Origin: Lathyrus oleraceus | Taxonomy: Eukaryota > Streptophyta > Magnoliopsida > Fabales > Fabaceae | Direction of reading: 5' to 3' | Length of the DNA stretch: 64,000 bases | Assembly: GCF_024323335.1 (NCBI RefSeq) | Contig: NC_066579.1 | Location: 128,486,854 to 128,550,853 of the forward strand | Shown: positions 10,085 through 19,976 of the stretch, piece by piece | Position numbering within the stretch: the first letter of the stretch is position 1 | Layout of the letters: the number at the start of each line of letters is the position of its first letter | Position numbers and translations under genes: made by a program | Notes under the pieces: model-generated | What the model saw: only the letters and a program-made list of their open reading frames with translations | Told to the model about the DNA's origin: nothing | Databases searched by the model: none

Positions 10085-13000
10085 TTACTCAGGACAATTT
10101 TTAATGTTCAGATTTTCTAAGATGAAAAGAAATCTATCTTCAGCTAGAGGCTTAGTAAAGATATCTGCCCATTGATGTTCTGTATCAATGAACTTCAGCG
10201 TTACTATCCCTTTCTGAACATAGTCTCTAATAAAATGATGTTTTATTTCTATGTGTTTGGCTCTGGAATGTAGAATGGGATTCTTACTTAAACAAATAGC
10301 AGCAGTATTATCACAAAAGATAGGAATGTTACTCTCAAAGATTTGTAGATCTTCTAGCTGATGTTTCATCCAGAGCATCTGAGTTGTGCACAGTGATGCT
10401 GAGATATATTCTGCTTCTGCAGTTGATAGAGCGATAGTTGACTGTCTTTTGCTAGCCCAGGAGATTAGATTGTTTCCCAGAAGCTGGCAATTTCCAGATG
10501 TGCTTTTTCGTTCTATTCTATCTCCTGCATAATCTGCATCACAATAACCAGAAAGCCTATACTCTGATGTTTTCTCATACATCAGGCCCAGGTTAGGAGT
10601 TCCTTTCAGATACTTAAGAATTCTCTTAACAGCTGTTAAATGAGATTCTCTAGGATCTGATTGGAATCTGGCACAGAGACAGACACTAAAGAGAATATCA
10701 GGACGAGTAGCAGTCAGATAGAGAAGAGAGCCTATCATACCTCGATAGAGCTTCTGACAAACCTTGTTGCTTACCTCTTCCTTTTCCAGAATGCAAGTTG
10801 GGTGCATAGGAGTCTTTGCAGAGTTGCATTCAGTCATGTCAAACTTCTTCAGAACATCTTTAATGTACTTGCTTTGATGAATGTATGTGACTTCTGGAGT
10901 TTGATTAATTTGAATTCCCAGAAAGAACTTTAGTTCTTGCATTAGACTCATTTCAAATTCTGCCTGCATTAACTTAGAAAATTCTTGGCAAACAGAGATA
11001 TTAGCAGAACCAAAAATAATGTCATCAACATAAATCTGGCATATCACGAGATCATTTTTATGGTTTTTACAGAAGAGTGTAGAATCAACTTTCCCTCTGA
11101 TAAAATTTTGTTCCAGAAGAAAATTGCTCAGACGTTCATACCAAGCTCTGGGAGCTTGTTTAAGTCCATATAGAGATTTTTTAAGTTTGAAAACATGTTC
11201 TGGAAAGTTTGAATTTTCAAAACCAGGAGGTTGATTGACATACACTTCTTCTGAGATATAACCATTAAGAAATGCACTCTTGACATCCATTTGGTATAAT
11301 TTTATAGAGTGATTAATAGCAAATGATACAAGAAGACGAATAGACTCTAACCTTGCGACTGGAGCAAAAGTCTCATTATAATCAATACCTTCTTGTTGAC
11401 TATAACCTTGAGCTACCAGTCGAGCTTTGTTTCTGACAACTTCTCCTTTCTCGTTCAGCTTGTTTCTGAAAACCCATCTGGTTCCAATGACATGAGTGCC
11501 TCTGGGTTTAGGAACGAGATCCCAGACATCATTCTTGGAGAATTGATCTAACTCTTCTTGCATAGCTGCCACCCAATCATTATCTTGAAGAGCTTCATCA
11601 CAGGACGTAGGCTCAATCAGAGACACTAGTCCCAGAGGAATATCTTCAGAAGTTCTGAAGGTAGATCTGGTTCTAACAGGTTCATCTTTGTTTCCCAAAA
11701 TCAAATCTTCAGATACGTTGCTACGACTCTTGACTTTCCTTGGAATTTTTGGAGATTTAATTTCTTCAGAGTCTGGAGTGACAGTTGCTTCTGGAGTTTT
11801 CTCAGATTCTACCAGAGTGATCTCTAAATCTGCAAACTTTTCAACTAGCTTTGACTTTTCAGGGTCAAGCTTATCATCAAATCTAACATGAATTGATTCC
11901 TCCACAATTTTGGTTTCTGTGTTGTATACTCTGTAGCCTTTAGAGCGTTCTGAGTATCCTAACATAATACCTTTCTGTGCTTTGGAATCAAACTTGTTTA
12001 GATGTTCTTTAGTATTTAATATAAAGCAAATGCATCCAAAAGGATGAAAATAAGAAATGTTGGGTTTTCTTCCCTTACACAGTTCATAGGGAGTCTTATC
12101 CAGAATAGGTCTAATAGAGATTCTATTCTGAATATAACACGCTGTATTTACAGCTTCTGCCCAAAAGTGCTTTGCTACATTTGTTTCATTGATCATGGTT
12201 CTGGCCATTTCTTGGAGTGTCCTATTCTTCCTCTCTACAACTCCATTTTGTTGTGGAGTTCTAGGGCAGGAGAAATCATGGGATATTCCATTAGAATCAA
12301 ATAATTCTTCAAAATCTTTATTTTCAAATTCTCCACCATGATCACTTCTGACTCTAATAATTTTAGAGTCAAATTCTTTTTGCACTTTAGAACAGAAACT
12401 GGTGAATACAGAGTGAGACTCACTCTTGTGCTTTAGGAATTTTACCCATGTCCAGCGGCTGTAATCATCAACGATTACAAGTCCATACTTCTTTCCATTG
12501 ACTGATGCTGTTTTTACAGGACCAAACAAGTCAATGTGAAGAAGCTCCAGAGGCTTAGAGGTAGAAACAACATTTTTCTTTTTAAAAGATGTTTTTGAAA
12601 ACTTTCCTTTCTGACAAGCTTCACACAGAGCATCTGAAGAAAACTTCAGTTTAGGCAGGCCTCTGACTAACTCAAGTTTAGTTAGCTGAGAAAGTTTTCT
12701 CATGCTAATGTGGCCTAAGCGTCTATGCCATACCCATTGCTCTTCGTGAACTGACATTAAACATTTAACATTTTGATCTTTTAAATCAGAAAGATTTATT
12801 TTATAAATGTTGTTTTTCCTCTTGCCTGTGAAAAGGACAGAGCCATCGTTCTGATTAATGGCTTTACACGTTTTTTGATTAAAGATTACATCATAACCGT
12901 TATCACTTAATTGACTTATGGATAACAAATTATGCATTAATCCTTCTACATAAAGAACATCAGATATAGAGGGAAGAGTACCGTTACCAATAGTTCCGGA

Positions 13001-13165
13001 GCCTCTGATCCTTCCTTTCTGATCTCCTCCAAAGCCTACGAAGCCAGCGTCTTTAAGTTCCAGGCTTTGGAACATAGACTTTCTTCCCGTCATATGTCGC
13101 GAGCATCCAGAGTCCAGGTACCATGACTGGTGTCTGAACTTTGCTGCATAGGATATCTGCAACAT
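10085..13165 (-). CDS. pol: SIRE-type pol polyprotein (protease, integrase, RT, RNase H)
   Basis: 1026 uninterrupted codons from the first ATG at 13163-13165; the frame is open upstream only to the TAA at 13208-13210. Order of domains: aspartic protease with WYLDSG at residues 15-20; GAG-pre-integrase/HHCC zinc region about 145-190; integrase core with D212, D275 and E311, 35 residues apart for the last pair as in functional D,D35E enzymes; RT with the first catalytic D at 627 and YVDD at 712-715; RNase H with D876, a Glu in TAEAEY near 917 and D952. Integrase before RT makes it Ty1/copia. All catalytic residues looked for are present, so the enzyme set may be active. It lies in the same frame as gag but is separated from it by stops; see the gag entry and the slippery-site entry. 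Confidence 0.95.
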   Translation of the reverse strand: MLQISYAAKFRHQSWYLDSGCSRHMTGRKSMFQSLELKDAGFVGFGGDQKGRIRGSGTIGNGTLPSISDVLYVEGLMHNLLSISQLSDNGYDVIFNQKTCKAINQNDGSVLFTGKRKNNIYKINLSDLKDQNVKCLMSVHEEQWVWHRRLGHISMRKLSQLTKLELVRGLPKLKFSSDALCEACQKGKFSKTSFKKKNVVSTSKPLELLHIDLFGPVKTASVNGKKYGLVIVDDYSRWTWVKFLKHKSESHSVFTSFCSKVQKEFDSKIIRVRSDHGGEFENKDFEELFDSNGISHDFSCPRTPQQNGVVERKNRTLQEMARTMINETNVAKHFWAEAVNTACYIQNRISIRPILDKTPYELCKGRKPNISYFHPFGCICFILNTKEHLNKFDSKAQKGIMLGYSERSKGYRVYNTETKIVEESIHVRFDDKLDPEKSKLVEKFADLEITLVESEKTPEATVTPDSEEIKSPKIPRKVKSRSNVSEDLILGNKDEPVRTRSTFRTSEDIPLGLVSLIEPTSCDEALQDNDWVAAMQEELDQFSKNDVWDLVPKPRGTHVIGTRWVFRNKLNEKGEVVRNKARLVAQGYSQQEGIDYNETFAPVARLESIRLLVSFAINHSIKLYQMDVKSAFLNGYISEEVYVNQPPGFENSNFPEHVFKLKKSLYGLKQAPRAWYERLSNFLLEQNFIRGKVDSTLFCKNHKNDLVICQIYVDDIIFGSANISVCQEFSKLMQAEFEMSLMQELKFFLGIQINQTPEVTYIHQSKYIKDVLKKFDMTECNSAKTPMHPTCILEKEEVSNKVCQKLYRGMIGSLLYLTATRPDILFSVCLCARFQSDPRESHLTAVKRILKYLKGTPNLGLMYEKTSEYRLSGYCDADYAGDRIERKSTSGNCQLLGNNLISWASKRQSTIALSTAEAEYISASLCTTQMLWMKHQLEDLQIFESNIPIFCDNTAAICLSKNPILHSRAKHIEIKHHFIRDYVQKGIVTLKFIDTEHQWADIFTKPLAEDRFLFILENLNIKNCPE

Positions 13166-13262
13166 AGATAATCTTATCTTTCGGTACCCAGAATCTCTTG
13201 GGTCCTTTTAGATTAGTCTTCCCAGAGTTTCTTACAACTTTGGGTCTTCTAGCATTTTTAAA
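13053..13262 (-). promoter_or_regulatory. candidate -1 frameshift heptamer and 67-codon shifted extension of gag
   Basis: The minus strand at 13262-13256 reads T TTA AAA in gag phase, the classical X XXY YYZ slippery heptamer UUUAAAA, eight codons before the gag stop. Slipping by -1 opens 67 codons ending at the TAA at 13053-13055. The extension is basic (NARRPKVVRNSGK at its start) and overlaps the first part of pol. Alternatively one A of the AAAAA run is an insertion in this copy and the extension is simply the normal gag end. The sequence alone does not decide. Confidence 0.45.
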
Positions 13263-14851
13263 TTGTGTTCTTGTGTGTGTGTGTAGTGGTATGAAAAAGG
13301 TGATTTAATTTGGTTACTGGTAGAAGTTTTATCAGAATCAGAATCATACCCAATCCCCCTTTTATTATTCTGACTTACTCCATAAATCATGGATGCCATA
13401 ATACTCCTATCTATTCCACTCTTCAGAAACTTCTGAAAGGCTTCTTCATATTTATAAATAATTTCATTTGAAGTTTGTGGTGCTTGAGACAACGCTTCTT
13501 CTAATTTTAAGCTTTTTGTTTTAGCTCCATCTCTTTCTAACGTTAAAGATTTGATTGTATCTTCATGTGCTAGAATTGTTGTCTCAAGTTCACTACATTC
13601 TTCAGATTTTGCTTTAAGAAGGCCTTTAATGCTTTTAACTTTTTGTTTTAATTTCTGAAGAGAGGTAAGAGTTTCTGATAAACATGATTCTAAGTCAGAT
13701 CTAGAAAGTTCAGAAAATACCTCTTCAGATTCTTCATCTGAGCTGCTGGATGTGGTAGCCATGAATGCTACGTTGGCTTGTTCATCAGAGTCAGATTCTG
13801 ATGATCCTGATTCACTATCGTCCCAGGTGGCCATTAATCCCTTCTTTGTTCTGAAGGCATTTTTCTTGAAGCTTTCTTTCTTAGAGTTATCTTTCTTCAG
13901 CTTGGGGCATTCATTTCTATAATGACCTGTTTCTTTACATTCAAAACAGGTAATATCTTTATTAGGTTTACCTTTTGAAGTTGACTCTGATCTATCCCCT
14001 CTGGGTCTTGATCTTCTGAAGTTGTTGTTGTTCCTTCTTTTCCAGAGTTGCTTAACTCTTCTGGTTAGTAGGGACAGCTCTTCTTCATCATCAGAGTCTT
14101 CAGGCTCAGAGTCATCAGTGTCTGCAGTTTCTGCTTGAAGAGCCTTGGTTCTGTCTGACTTCCGTCTTTCAGGTCTGGACTTCAGCGCCACTGACTTGTT
14201 CCTTTTCTGAGGCTCATCCTCCTCTAGTTCTATCTCATGGCTTCTGAGAGAACTAACAAGTTCTTCAAGGCTGATATTGTTCAGATCCTTTGATAACTTC
14301 AGAGCAGTAACCATTGGTCTCCATTTCTTTGGCAGACTTCTGACTATCTTCTTAACATGATCTGCAGTCGTGTATCCTTTGTCTAGCACTTTAAGACCTG
14401 CAATAAGAGTTTGGAATCTGGAAAACATAGCTTCTATAGCTTCGTCATCTTCCATTTTGAAGGCTTCATATTTCTGGATCAACGCCAGAGCCTTCGTCTC
14501 CTTGACTTGGGAGTTTCCTTCATGGGTCATCTTCAGAGAGTCAAGTATATCTTTAGCCGTCTCTCTGTTGGTGATCTTTTCGTATTCGTTGTATGATATA
14601 GCATTTAGAAGTATTGTTCTGGCCTTGTGATGATTTTTGAACTCACGTTTCTGATCTTCTGACATTTTGCTTCTGGGAACTTCAGCTCCATTTAAGGTTG
14701 GAGGTTTGTATCCATCTGTGACAATGTCCCAGAGGTCAGCATCATAACCAAGAAAGAAACTTTCGATTCTATCTTTCCAGTAATCAAACTTTTCTCCATC
14801 AAAAACAGGAGGCTTGGCATTGTAAGAATCTTTCTCATTTGAGTGGGCCAT
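13232..14851 (-). CDS. gag: SIRE-type gag
   Basis: 539 codons from ATG 14849-14851 (MAHSNEKDSYNAKPP). The frame is open 5 codons further upstream, but without an ATG. Residues 10-220 form the copia gag domain (UBN2/gag-polypeptide type), starting with FDGEKFDYWKDR and including EGNSQVKETKALALIQKYEAF. Residues about 245-265 are a very acidic linker. A single CCHC zinc knuckle (CFECKETGHYRNEC) spans about 302-315. Residues about 385-455 are heptad-rich (LQKLKQKVKSIKGLLKAKSEE) and probably coiled coil. It would form the virus-like particle shell and bind the element's RNA. The stop at 13232-13234 may not be the natural end, because a -1 shift at 13256-13262 gives a longer basic C terminus. Confidence 0.92.
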   Translation of the reverse strand: MAHSNEKDSYNAKPPVFDGEKFDYWKDRIESFFLGYDADLWDIVTDGYKPPTLNGAEVPRSKMSEDQKREFKNHHKARTILLNAISYNEYEKITNRETAKDILDSLKMTHEGNSQVKETKALALIQKYEAFKMEDDEAIEAMFSRFQTLIAGLKVLDKGYTTADHVKKIVRSLPKKWRPMVTALKLSKDLNNISLEELVSSLRSHEIELEEDEPQKRNKSVALKSRPERRKSDRTKALQAETADTDDSEPEDSDDEEELSLLTRRVKQLWKRRNNNNFRRSRPRGDRSESTSKGKPNKDITCFECKETGHYRNECPKLKKDNSKKESFKKNAFRTKKGLMATWDDSESGSSESDSDEQANVAFMATTSSSSDEESEEVFSELSRSDLESCLSETLTSLQKLKQKVKSIKGLLKAKSEECSELETTILAHEDTIKSLTLERDGAKTKSLKLEEALSQAPQTSNEIIYKYEEAFQKFLKSGIDRSIMASMIYGVSQNNKRGIGYDSDSDKTSTSNQIKSPFSYHYTHTQEHNLKMLEDPKL

Positions 14852-14920
14852 TTGTTTTTCTCGCACTGGATCTCTCTACACGGTTAAGTGTTTGATTTGA
14901 AAATCAATAACAGAGCCGGA

Positions 14921-14932
14921 GCTCTGATACCA
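14921..14932 (-). other. primer binding site, initiator Met tRNA
   Basis: The minus strand reads TGGTATCAGAGC two bases inside the 5' LTR, complementary to the 3' end of plant initiator tRNA-Met, as is standard for copia elements. Confidence 0.9.
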
Positions 14933-14934
14933 AA

Positions 14935-15953
14935 TGAAGGTGAGAAAAAACAAGAAAGGGGGGGTTTGAATTGTTTGAAAAAAATAAGCGCTTTTGCAAA
15001 ATGAAATCACACAATGATTTTATACTGGTTCGCTTATAACACAAAGCTACTCCAGTCCACCCGGCCAAGGTGATTTCGCCTTCAACAAGGACTTAATCCA
15101 CTAATCTTGAAAGATTACAAACAACCCCTAAGAGAGAAGAAAATCTCTTAGTCCTCTCAAGTCTACAGACTACAAAAAGTCACTTGAGGAAATCAAATAA
15201 GAATTAGATACAAGATGTGTAATCTAGAGTGCTTCTAAGAAAGCAAATATTACAAACTTAAGAACAAATTTTTCACTTGATAAGCAAAAGCTTAGTGAAG
15301 AACTTTGAAGAACAAGGATGTTTTTCTTGAGCGTGATATGATTTCAGTATAGTTTTGGCTAGTGATTTCTTATTTACTGAATGAGATTTCTTCTCTATTT
15401 ATAGGAGTTGAAGTAGAGTTGAAGTAGCGTTGAATCTTTGGATATTGAGATGTAGTTACGCCATTCCATTAATAGCTTCTGCAGTAGACTTTTTCTCTTA
15501 GAAGTGACTACTTACCACAATTAGTATCTTCTCTCTTGGAAGTGGAGATTAACGTCTCTTTCTATTTGAGGAAATCCATTTGCAGAACTTTAACTTGGCT
15601 TAAACGTTACTTCATCATGATTAACAATTCTGATTAGAGTCTTTGTGTATCTGGAGAAACTGGCTTCTGATGTTATCTCTTGAAAGTTCAGATGGCGCTG
15701 ATAACTTCAGAATTTACAGAAGACATTTGTTCAGAGTCAGAGCTTCTAGACTTTACTTCATGTTCAGATGCTTCTGATACTTGATAATTTGTATCTGATC
15801 TTGTTGTGCATCTGATGACATCATCAGATTTATTTCTTCTTTCTTTAGAACCCTGCACACTTAGAAACTTTTCGTTAGGGTGCCATTTTTGGTTTCATCC
15901 TTTGTTATCATCAAAATCATGGAGTCTGTTGTAGAACACTTTTTGTTCTTACA
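14935..15953 (-). repeat. 5' LTR of the young SIRE-type element
   Basis: 1019 bp, TG...CA, same as 5587-6606 but for one base of length. Contains the TATA box at 15395-15404 (minus). Flanked by GAATA. Confidence 0.95.
15395..15404 (-). promoter_or_regulatory. TATA box in the 5' LTR
   Basis: CTATAAATAG on the minus strand; expected promoter of the full-length retrotransposon RNA. Confidence 0.65.
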
Positions 15954-17033
15954 GAATATAGTTCAAAAGCAAGTAAAGTAAATCAAGAGACACAAGCAGT
16001 TATACTGGTTCCTCTCACAACTTAAGAGTAGTCCAGTCCCCTTGTACTTCCAAGGGATTTCTATTATAGCCAAATTAATTACAAATGCTCAAGCACACAC
16101 GCAAGAGACTTCTTTGCTTATACACATAAGTATAAGACTTCCTTACTCAAACACACAAGTCTGAGACTTGCTTGCTCAAGCACATAAGCTCAAGACTTCT
16201 TTACTCTAACACATAAGATAAAGACTTCCTTTTCTCAAACTCAAAAGTAAGATACTTCAAATTCTCAAGCACTAAAGAAAGAGACTTGTGACTCTATAAC
16301 AAACTGTTAAGAGATTTGGGTAAAAAATACACTTGATATACAATCAGAGGTGTAAATAGAATACAACTTAGAAAGACTCTAAGACTTAAGAACTTCTAAA
16401 ATATACAAGTCTTAAGATGTTCTAAGTCTAGTAAATTTGACGAAGTTACTTCTCTTTAATTGTCAAGGTTCAGAGTATATAGCAGTGTGTTATACTTTTG
16501 ATTGGTAGTCTTCTTCTTCTTCTTCTGATTTTCTACTCCTTATATAGAGAGGGAGAAAAGACACGTTGAAGATGTTCACCAAAATGTTGGGCTAACTTTG
16601 TACTTGATTATAAATATCAACAAAGTACCTTTCTGCAAGAGGAATTATTTGTTGAGGCTCAGGCATCAAATGAGAGATTTTTCCTTAAGTCTTCACGTGA
16701 TCAAAAGGTCTCTGAGTCTGTCAGAGTTGTCTCGATTCAAGAGACTCTGCTTTAGAGGTTGACTTACTTCAATATTCACTCTTCAGAGGCTGAATTCCTT
16801 AAGAGTTGACTTCTTTAGAGTCTAGATCTTCCATCAGAGCCAGAGTCTTCAAAAGTGATCTTCAGAGCCATAGTCTAATCTTCAGATGCAGATTCCTCAA
16901 GCTTCTTTTCATTTGTTCTTAATCATATAACCCTACATACTTGAAGAGATGTTAGACTACCCAATTGTTCTTTAGATACTTTGTTATCATCAAAAGCCTA
17001 AGAATATGATATCAATCAATTTTATTCCAACAA
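15954..17033 (-). mobile_element. old SIRE-like LTR, right part
   Basis: Continuation of the LTR begun at 5365. It shares with the young LTR the order of landmarks (GTTATACTGGTTC, AGTCCAGTCCCC, a TATA box on the minus strand at about 16539-16546, TTTGTTATCATCAAAA near the end) but is strongly diverged. It ends in CCAACA near 17032-17035. Its 3' partner LTR is not in the window. Confidence 0.75.
16088..16300 (+). repeat. degenerate tandem repeat of about 38-40 bp in the old LTR
   Basis: About five imperfect units of the form CTCAAGCACATAAGCTCAAG-ACTTCTTTA, each pairing an AAGC/ACACAAG head with a GACTTCTT tail. Confidence 0.7.
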
Positions 17034-17035
17034 CA

Positions 17036-17764
17036 ATTTAGATTGTTTAGTTTAATGGAAACAATCACAAACATTTTTCATAGAATATTAAACCAAATGA
17101 AATTTCCTATTACTGAAAAATAATATATTGTGTAATGAAGGTCCTAGTCTATGGTGCCATAGTGTGAAATTGCCAAAAAATGTGTAATTACAAGATGACT
17201 TGTGAATGTATCATTAAAAATATAAAATGACAAACTTTGTTGATAAAAAATCTAAAGATTGTTTAAGAGCTTTGCATTCCCAATCTTTTCAATGAAGGTT
17301 AGCGATCAAACACAAGGGGACAATGTAAATCGCTAGATATACGAGAAGCAGAGATAAAGTTTCAAATGAAATTAGGGACAAATAAAACATTGTATAGGAA
17401 AAATTCATTTGTGATTTTAATACTGCTACTAAGTTTTGAAATGTTTTTGAAAAATAATTTAATAATTTAATTCCAATTGGTTGAACTCTACGATAAATAT
17501 GACCTGTGGCACGTGTGTCAATCATCCATTGTATAAGTGAAGGTTTAAGTTTAATAGAGTTAAGAGAAGTGAAAGGAAGTACTTGATGTTATGATTTGAT
17601 TTTTCTTTTGATACTTGAAGTAAACTAACCAATTTGCTATACATCTAGGGAGATATTGTTGTATTTCTTAGAGGTGACTCTTCATTTTTCATGAAGTGAT
17701 CATGGTCATTATCACAAGAACCAACATTGTGTGCAGATGGAAATTTGTCATAGAACTTGAAGCC
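17036..17764 (-). pseudogene. old Ty1/copia remnant: end of gag, protease and pre-integrase region
   Basis: On the minus strand, from 17764 leftward, come a gag tail with a histidine/aspartate-rich stretch (residual zinc-knuckle region), a WMIDTRATGHIY protease-start motif near 17480-17530 (the usual D-S/T-G has become DTR), and a degenerate pre-integrase part down to about 17050. The 237-nt ORF 17289-17525 is a piece of this and not a gene. The body is split from its N-terminal gag (30790-32126) by the Ogre/Tat element. Stops and shifts throughout show it is old. Confidence 0.7.
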
Positions 17765-19008
17765 TGTCATACGGTGAACTGGACTTTTTGTGTTTTTTAT
17801 CGCAATGTCGCGGTTAGCAAGAGTCGCCACCGACTTTTCTTTTATCCAATAAGGAAAGGTGGAAAAGAACAGGAAAGACCTTAATTTAGATTTTGGGTTC
17901 GGGAGGTACATTATACAAAGGGAAGGTGTTAGCACCCTTTGTATCCATGGTTATCCATGGGCTCTTAATTGCTCGATCACTTATATTATTTTTAAAAAAA
18001 AAAAGTGTTTGTGAATTGTTTAGAAAAATTGTTTTGAAAAGAGAATTTAACTTTGTAATGATTCTTGTATGAATATATACAAAGTAGTTATCTCGTTTAG
18101 TTTTTGGAAATTGTTTAGAAAAATATAACTCGGTAATGATTCTAGTATGAATATATACCAAGTGGTGATTTTCTAAGGATATTTTGAAAGGTGTGAGGTG
18201 TGAAAATTGTTTTTAGATTGTGAGCCAACAATTAAGAGTTATACCGACCCAAGGTCTTTATGAGCATTTCCTATCCTTATGAGGGTAAAACTGTCCTTAT
18301 TATTGAGAAATAAGTAGTTTTATCCTTTGGATGTAAAAGGGTCATCGTAGGGTCATCGATTGGTCATTGAAGGCAACAGTTATGAGGATACCTTAGCATT
18401 CGAAGGGACTATCATCATTTAACCGTAGGCAACATCGGAGGGTCATCGAGGGACAAAGTTGTATATTCGAAGGCAACATCCGCGGGACTATAATTTATTT
18501 TATGATGATTTAACCGAAGGGTCTTTGCTAAGGGTATCCCCACGTTCGCGGGACATGACCGTAATATCGTAATCGTAAGGCAACAAAGAGAGGTCCAAGA
18601 TCACTTATTCAAAGGCAAAGTTTTACAATTAATTATATAATTAGGATGAAACTCCACATTAAAATTATTAAAATAATATATTAAAAAATTAATACATTAG
18701 AAATTAATACATTAAAAAATTAATTTAGGGTGAAACTCCACAAGGGTATCCCACAAATAAAGTGGAATACCTAGCCAATAACCTTTTCCTGGGATATGTG
18801 AACCTTTACGAAACTCAAAAAAAAGAAAAATGTCAGAACACCAAATCAGGGTGCAATCGAAGATTACACCGGAGAAATATCACAACAATAAATAGGATAG
18901 GATGAATAATGCATGGCTATGATAAAAAAAAAACAGAATAGAAAAGTCAGCTACTGTCTCGTTCGCCTCTGCCTTGCCTAGCGAAGGCCAGGCGAATACT
19001 CGCCCCAG

Positions 19009-19034
19009 GCTCGCCTAGCGAGGTGCTAGCGAGC
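19009..19034 (-). repeat. GC-rich inverted repeat in the LTR
   Basis: The arms GCTCGC(C)TAGC and GCTAGCGAGC pair with one bulged base, in a GC island (18955-19045) of otherwise AT-rich LTR. The same island is present at about 30024-30049 of the other LTR. It lies downstream of the TATA box, so would be in the transcript. Confidence 0.55.
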
Positions 19035-19561
19035 GGCCACGGATTTTGAATTTGAAAACAGCCCCACGTTAGGAACTTTGAATTTTATGGCATTTTATCA
19101 CAGGAATAACATGATCAAACATTCAGGATATTCAGGCATATTTAAATTCCCATACGAAAGCAAATTATATATCAACATTTAATCATGATGCATTATATAT
19201 GTAGATATGGCCAATTGAAAGTATAAACAATAGAGATACGCAAAACCTGTTTGCCAATTCAAGGTTGAAGGGATTGACCACTTGTAGTATCGGAATAAGT
19301 TAGGCAGCGGGAATTGGACGGCGATGGCTTCGGTGCAGATGGGCTGCCTTCAGGGTTTCTTTACTCTGAATTCTCCGGGTAGGCAGGGTTCCTATGCCAA
19401 AGTTTCTATCCGTCCTTCTCTGTTCTCTTTCTTTCTTTTTCCTCAAGGTTTTGTTCCAAGGAAACCTCAGAGTGTTTTGCTTCTCTTCCTTCTTTCTCCA
19501 GTGAATCTCCCAGTGTAAACTCCAAGTCTCTCCAAGTGTCACTCCCCCTACTGAAACTTCA

Positions 19562-19571
19562 GTATTTATAG
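19562..19571 (-). promoter_or_regulatory. TATA box, Tat/Ogre LTR (left copy)
   Basis: CTATAAATAC on the minus strand; twin at 30578-30587 in the promoter-bearing 5' LTR. Confidence 0.6.
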
Positions 19572-19785
19572 ACTAATTTCGTGGGTAATGGGCTTGGAAT
19601 GAGGGAGACCCAAGTCCAAAATAATTTGTTATATTTTATTTATTTATTTATTTTAATTATTTAATTAATTAATTAATTAATTAATTAAATTTTTTTTTTT
19701 TCGTTTTATTTTTTTTTTATTTTTTTTTATTTTATTTTTATTTTTATTTTTAGGAAAAATGATGGGTAATTTTTGGGGTATGACA

Positions 19786-19800
19786 GCTGCCCCTGTTCAA
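19786..19800 (-). other. polypurine tract of the Tat/Ogre-type element
   Basis: The minus strand reads TTGAACAGGGGCAGC immediately before TGTCATAC of the 3' LTR, the usual Tat/Ogre tract. Confidence 0.8.
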
Positions 19801-19976
19801 TATTCTTGAACCGAGAGAGTTAGGATGGCGTGTATGCCATTCGTGGTCTGGAGGTGGAAGATTATTGAACACTAGAATGCCCCAAAAATTTGCACTTGAG
19901 AATCGACAGTTGGTCTTGATGGAGATGGGCTTAAAGATGCCATCCGGGAGGTTTGATGACGAAAGCTTCAGATCGC

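Larger units (their letters stand above)
5587..15953 (-). mobile_element. young, nearly intact SIRE/Maximus-type Ty1/copia retrotransposon
   Basis: The 10,367-bp element lies on the minus strand: 5' LTR 14935-15953, initiator-Met primer site, gag, pol (protease, integrase, RT, RNase H in copia order), an extra 834-codon ORF, polypurine tract, 3' LTR 5587-6606. The target duplication GAATA is perfect (5582-5586 and 15954-15958). The two 1-kb LTRs match throughout by eye except for one T more in a short T run of the left copy (near 6090). pol and the extra ORF are uninterrupted; gag ends at a stop discussed separately. Long LTRs, iMet primer, large gag and an extra 3' ORF point to the SIRE/Maximus lineage. 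It landed inside the LTR of an older relative. Near-identity of LTRs implies very recent insertion or recent gene conversion. Confidence 0.95.
17765..19785 (-). repeat. 3' LTR of the Tat/Ogre-type element
   Basis: 2021 bp. By eye it differs from the right LTR by roughly half a dozen substitutions plus several homopolymer indels and a rearranged TTAA/T tract at about 19622-19750. TATA box on the minus strand at 19562-19571 (CTATAAATAC). A GC-rich inverted repeat lies at 19009-19034. Confidence 0.93.

Noticed and set aside
14921..14932. tRNA-Met gene fragment (also at 41326 and 46624)
   Set aside because: Only the 12 bases complementary to the tRNA end are present, exactly at LTR borders; they are primer binding sites.
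17645..17935. Two near-identical ORFs on the minus strand (17645-17935 and 28697-28954)
   Set aside because: They arise from the same LTR start sequence running into different flanks; not genes.
19300..19542. Arg/Lys-rich ORF pairs in both Tat/Ogre LTRs (also 30367-30558)
   Set aside because: Lie in the LTR leader, and frames differ between the two copies because of a one-base indel; no selection visible.
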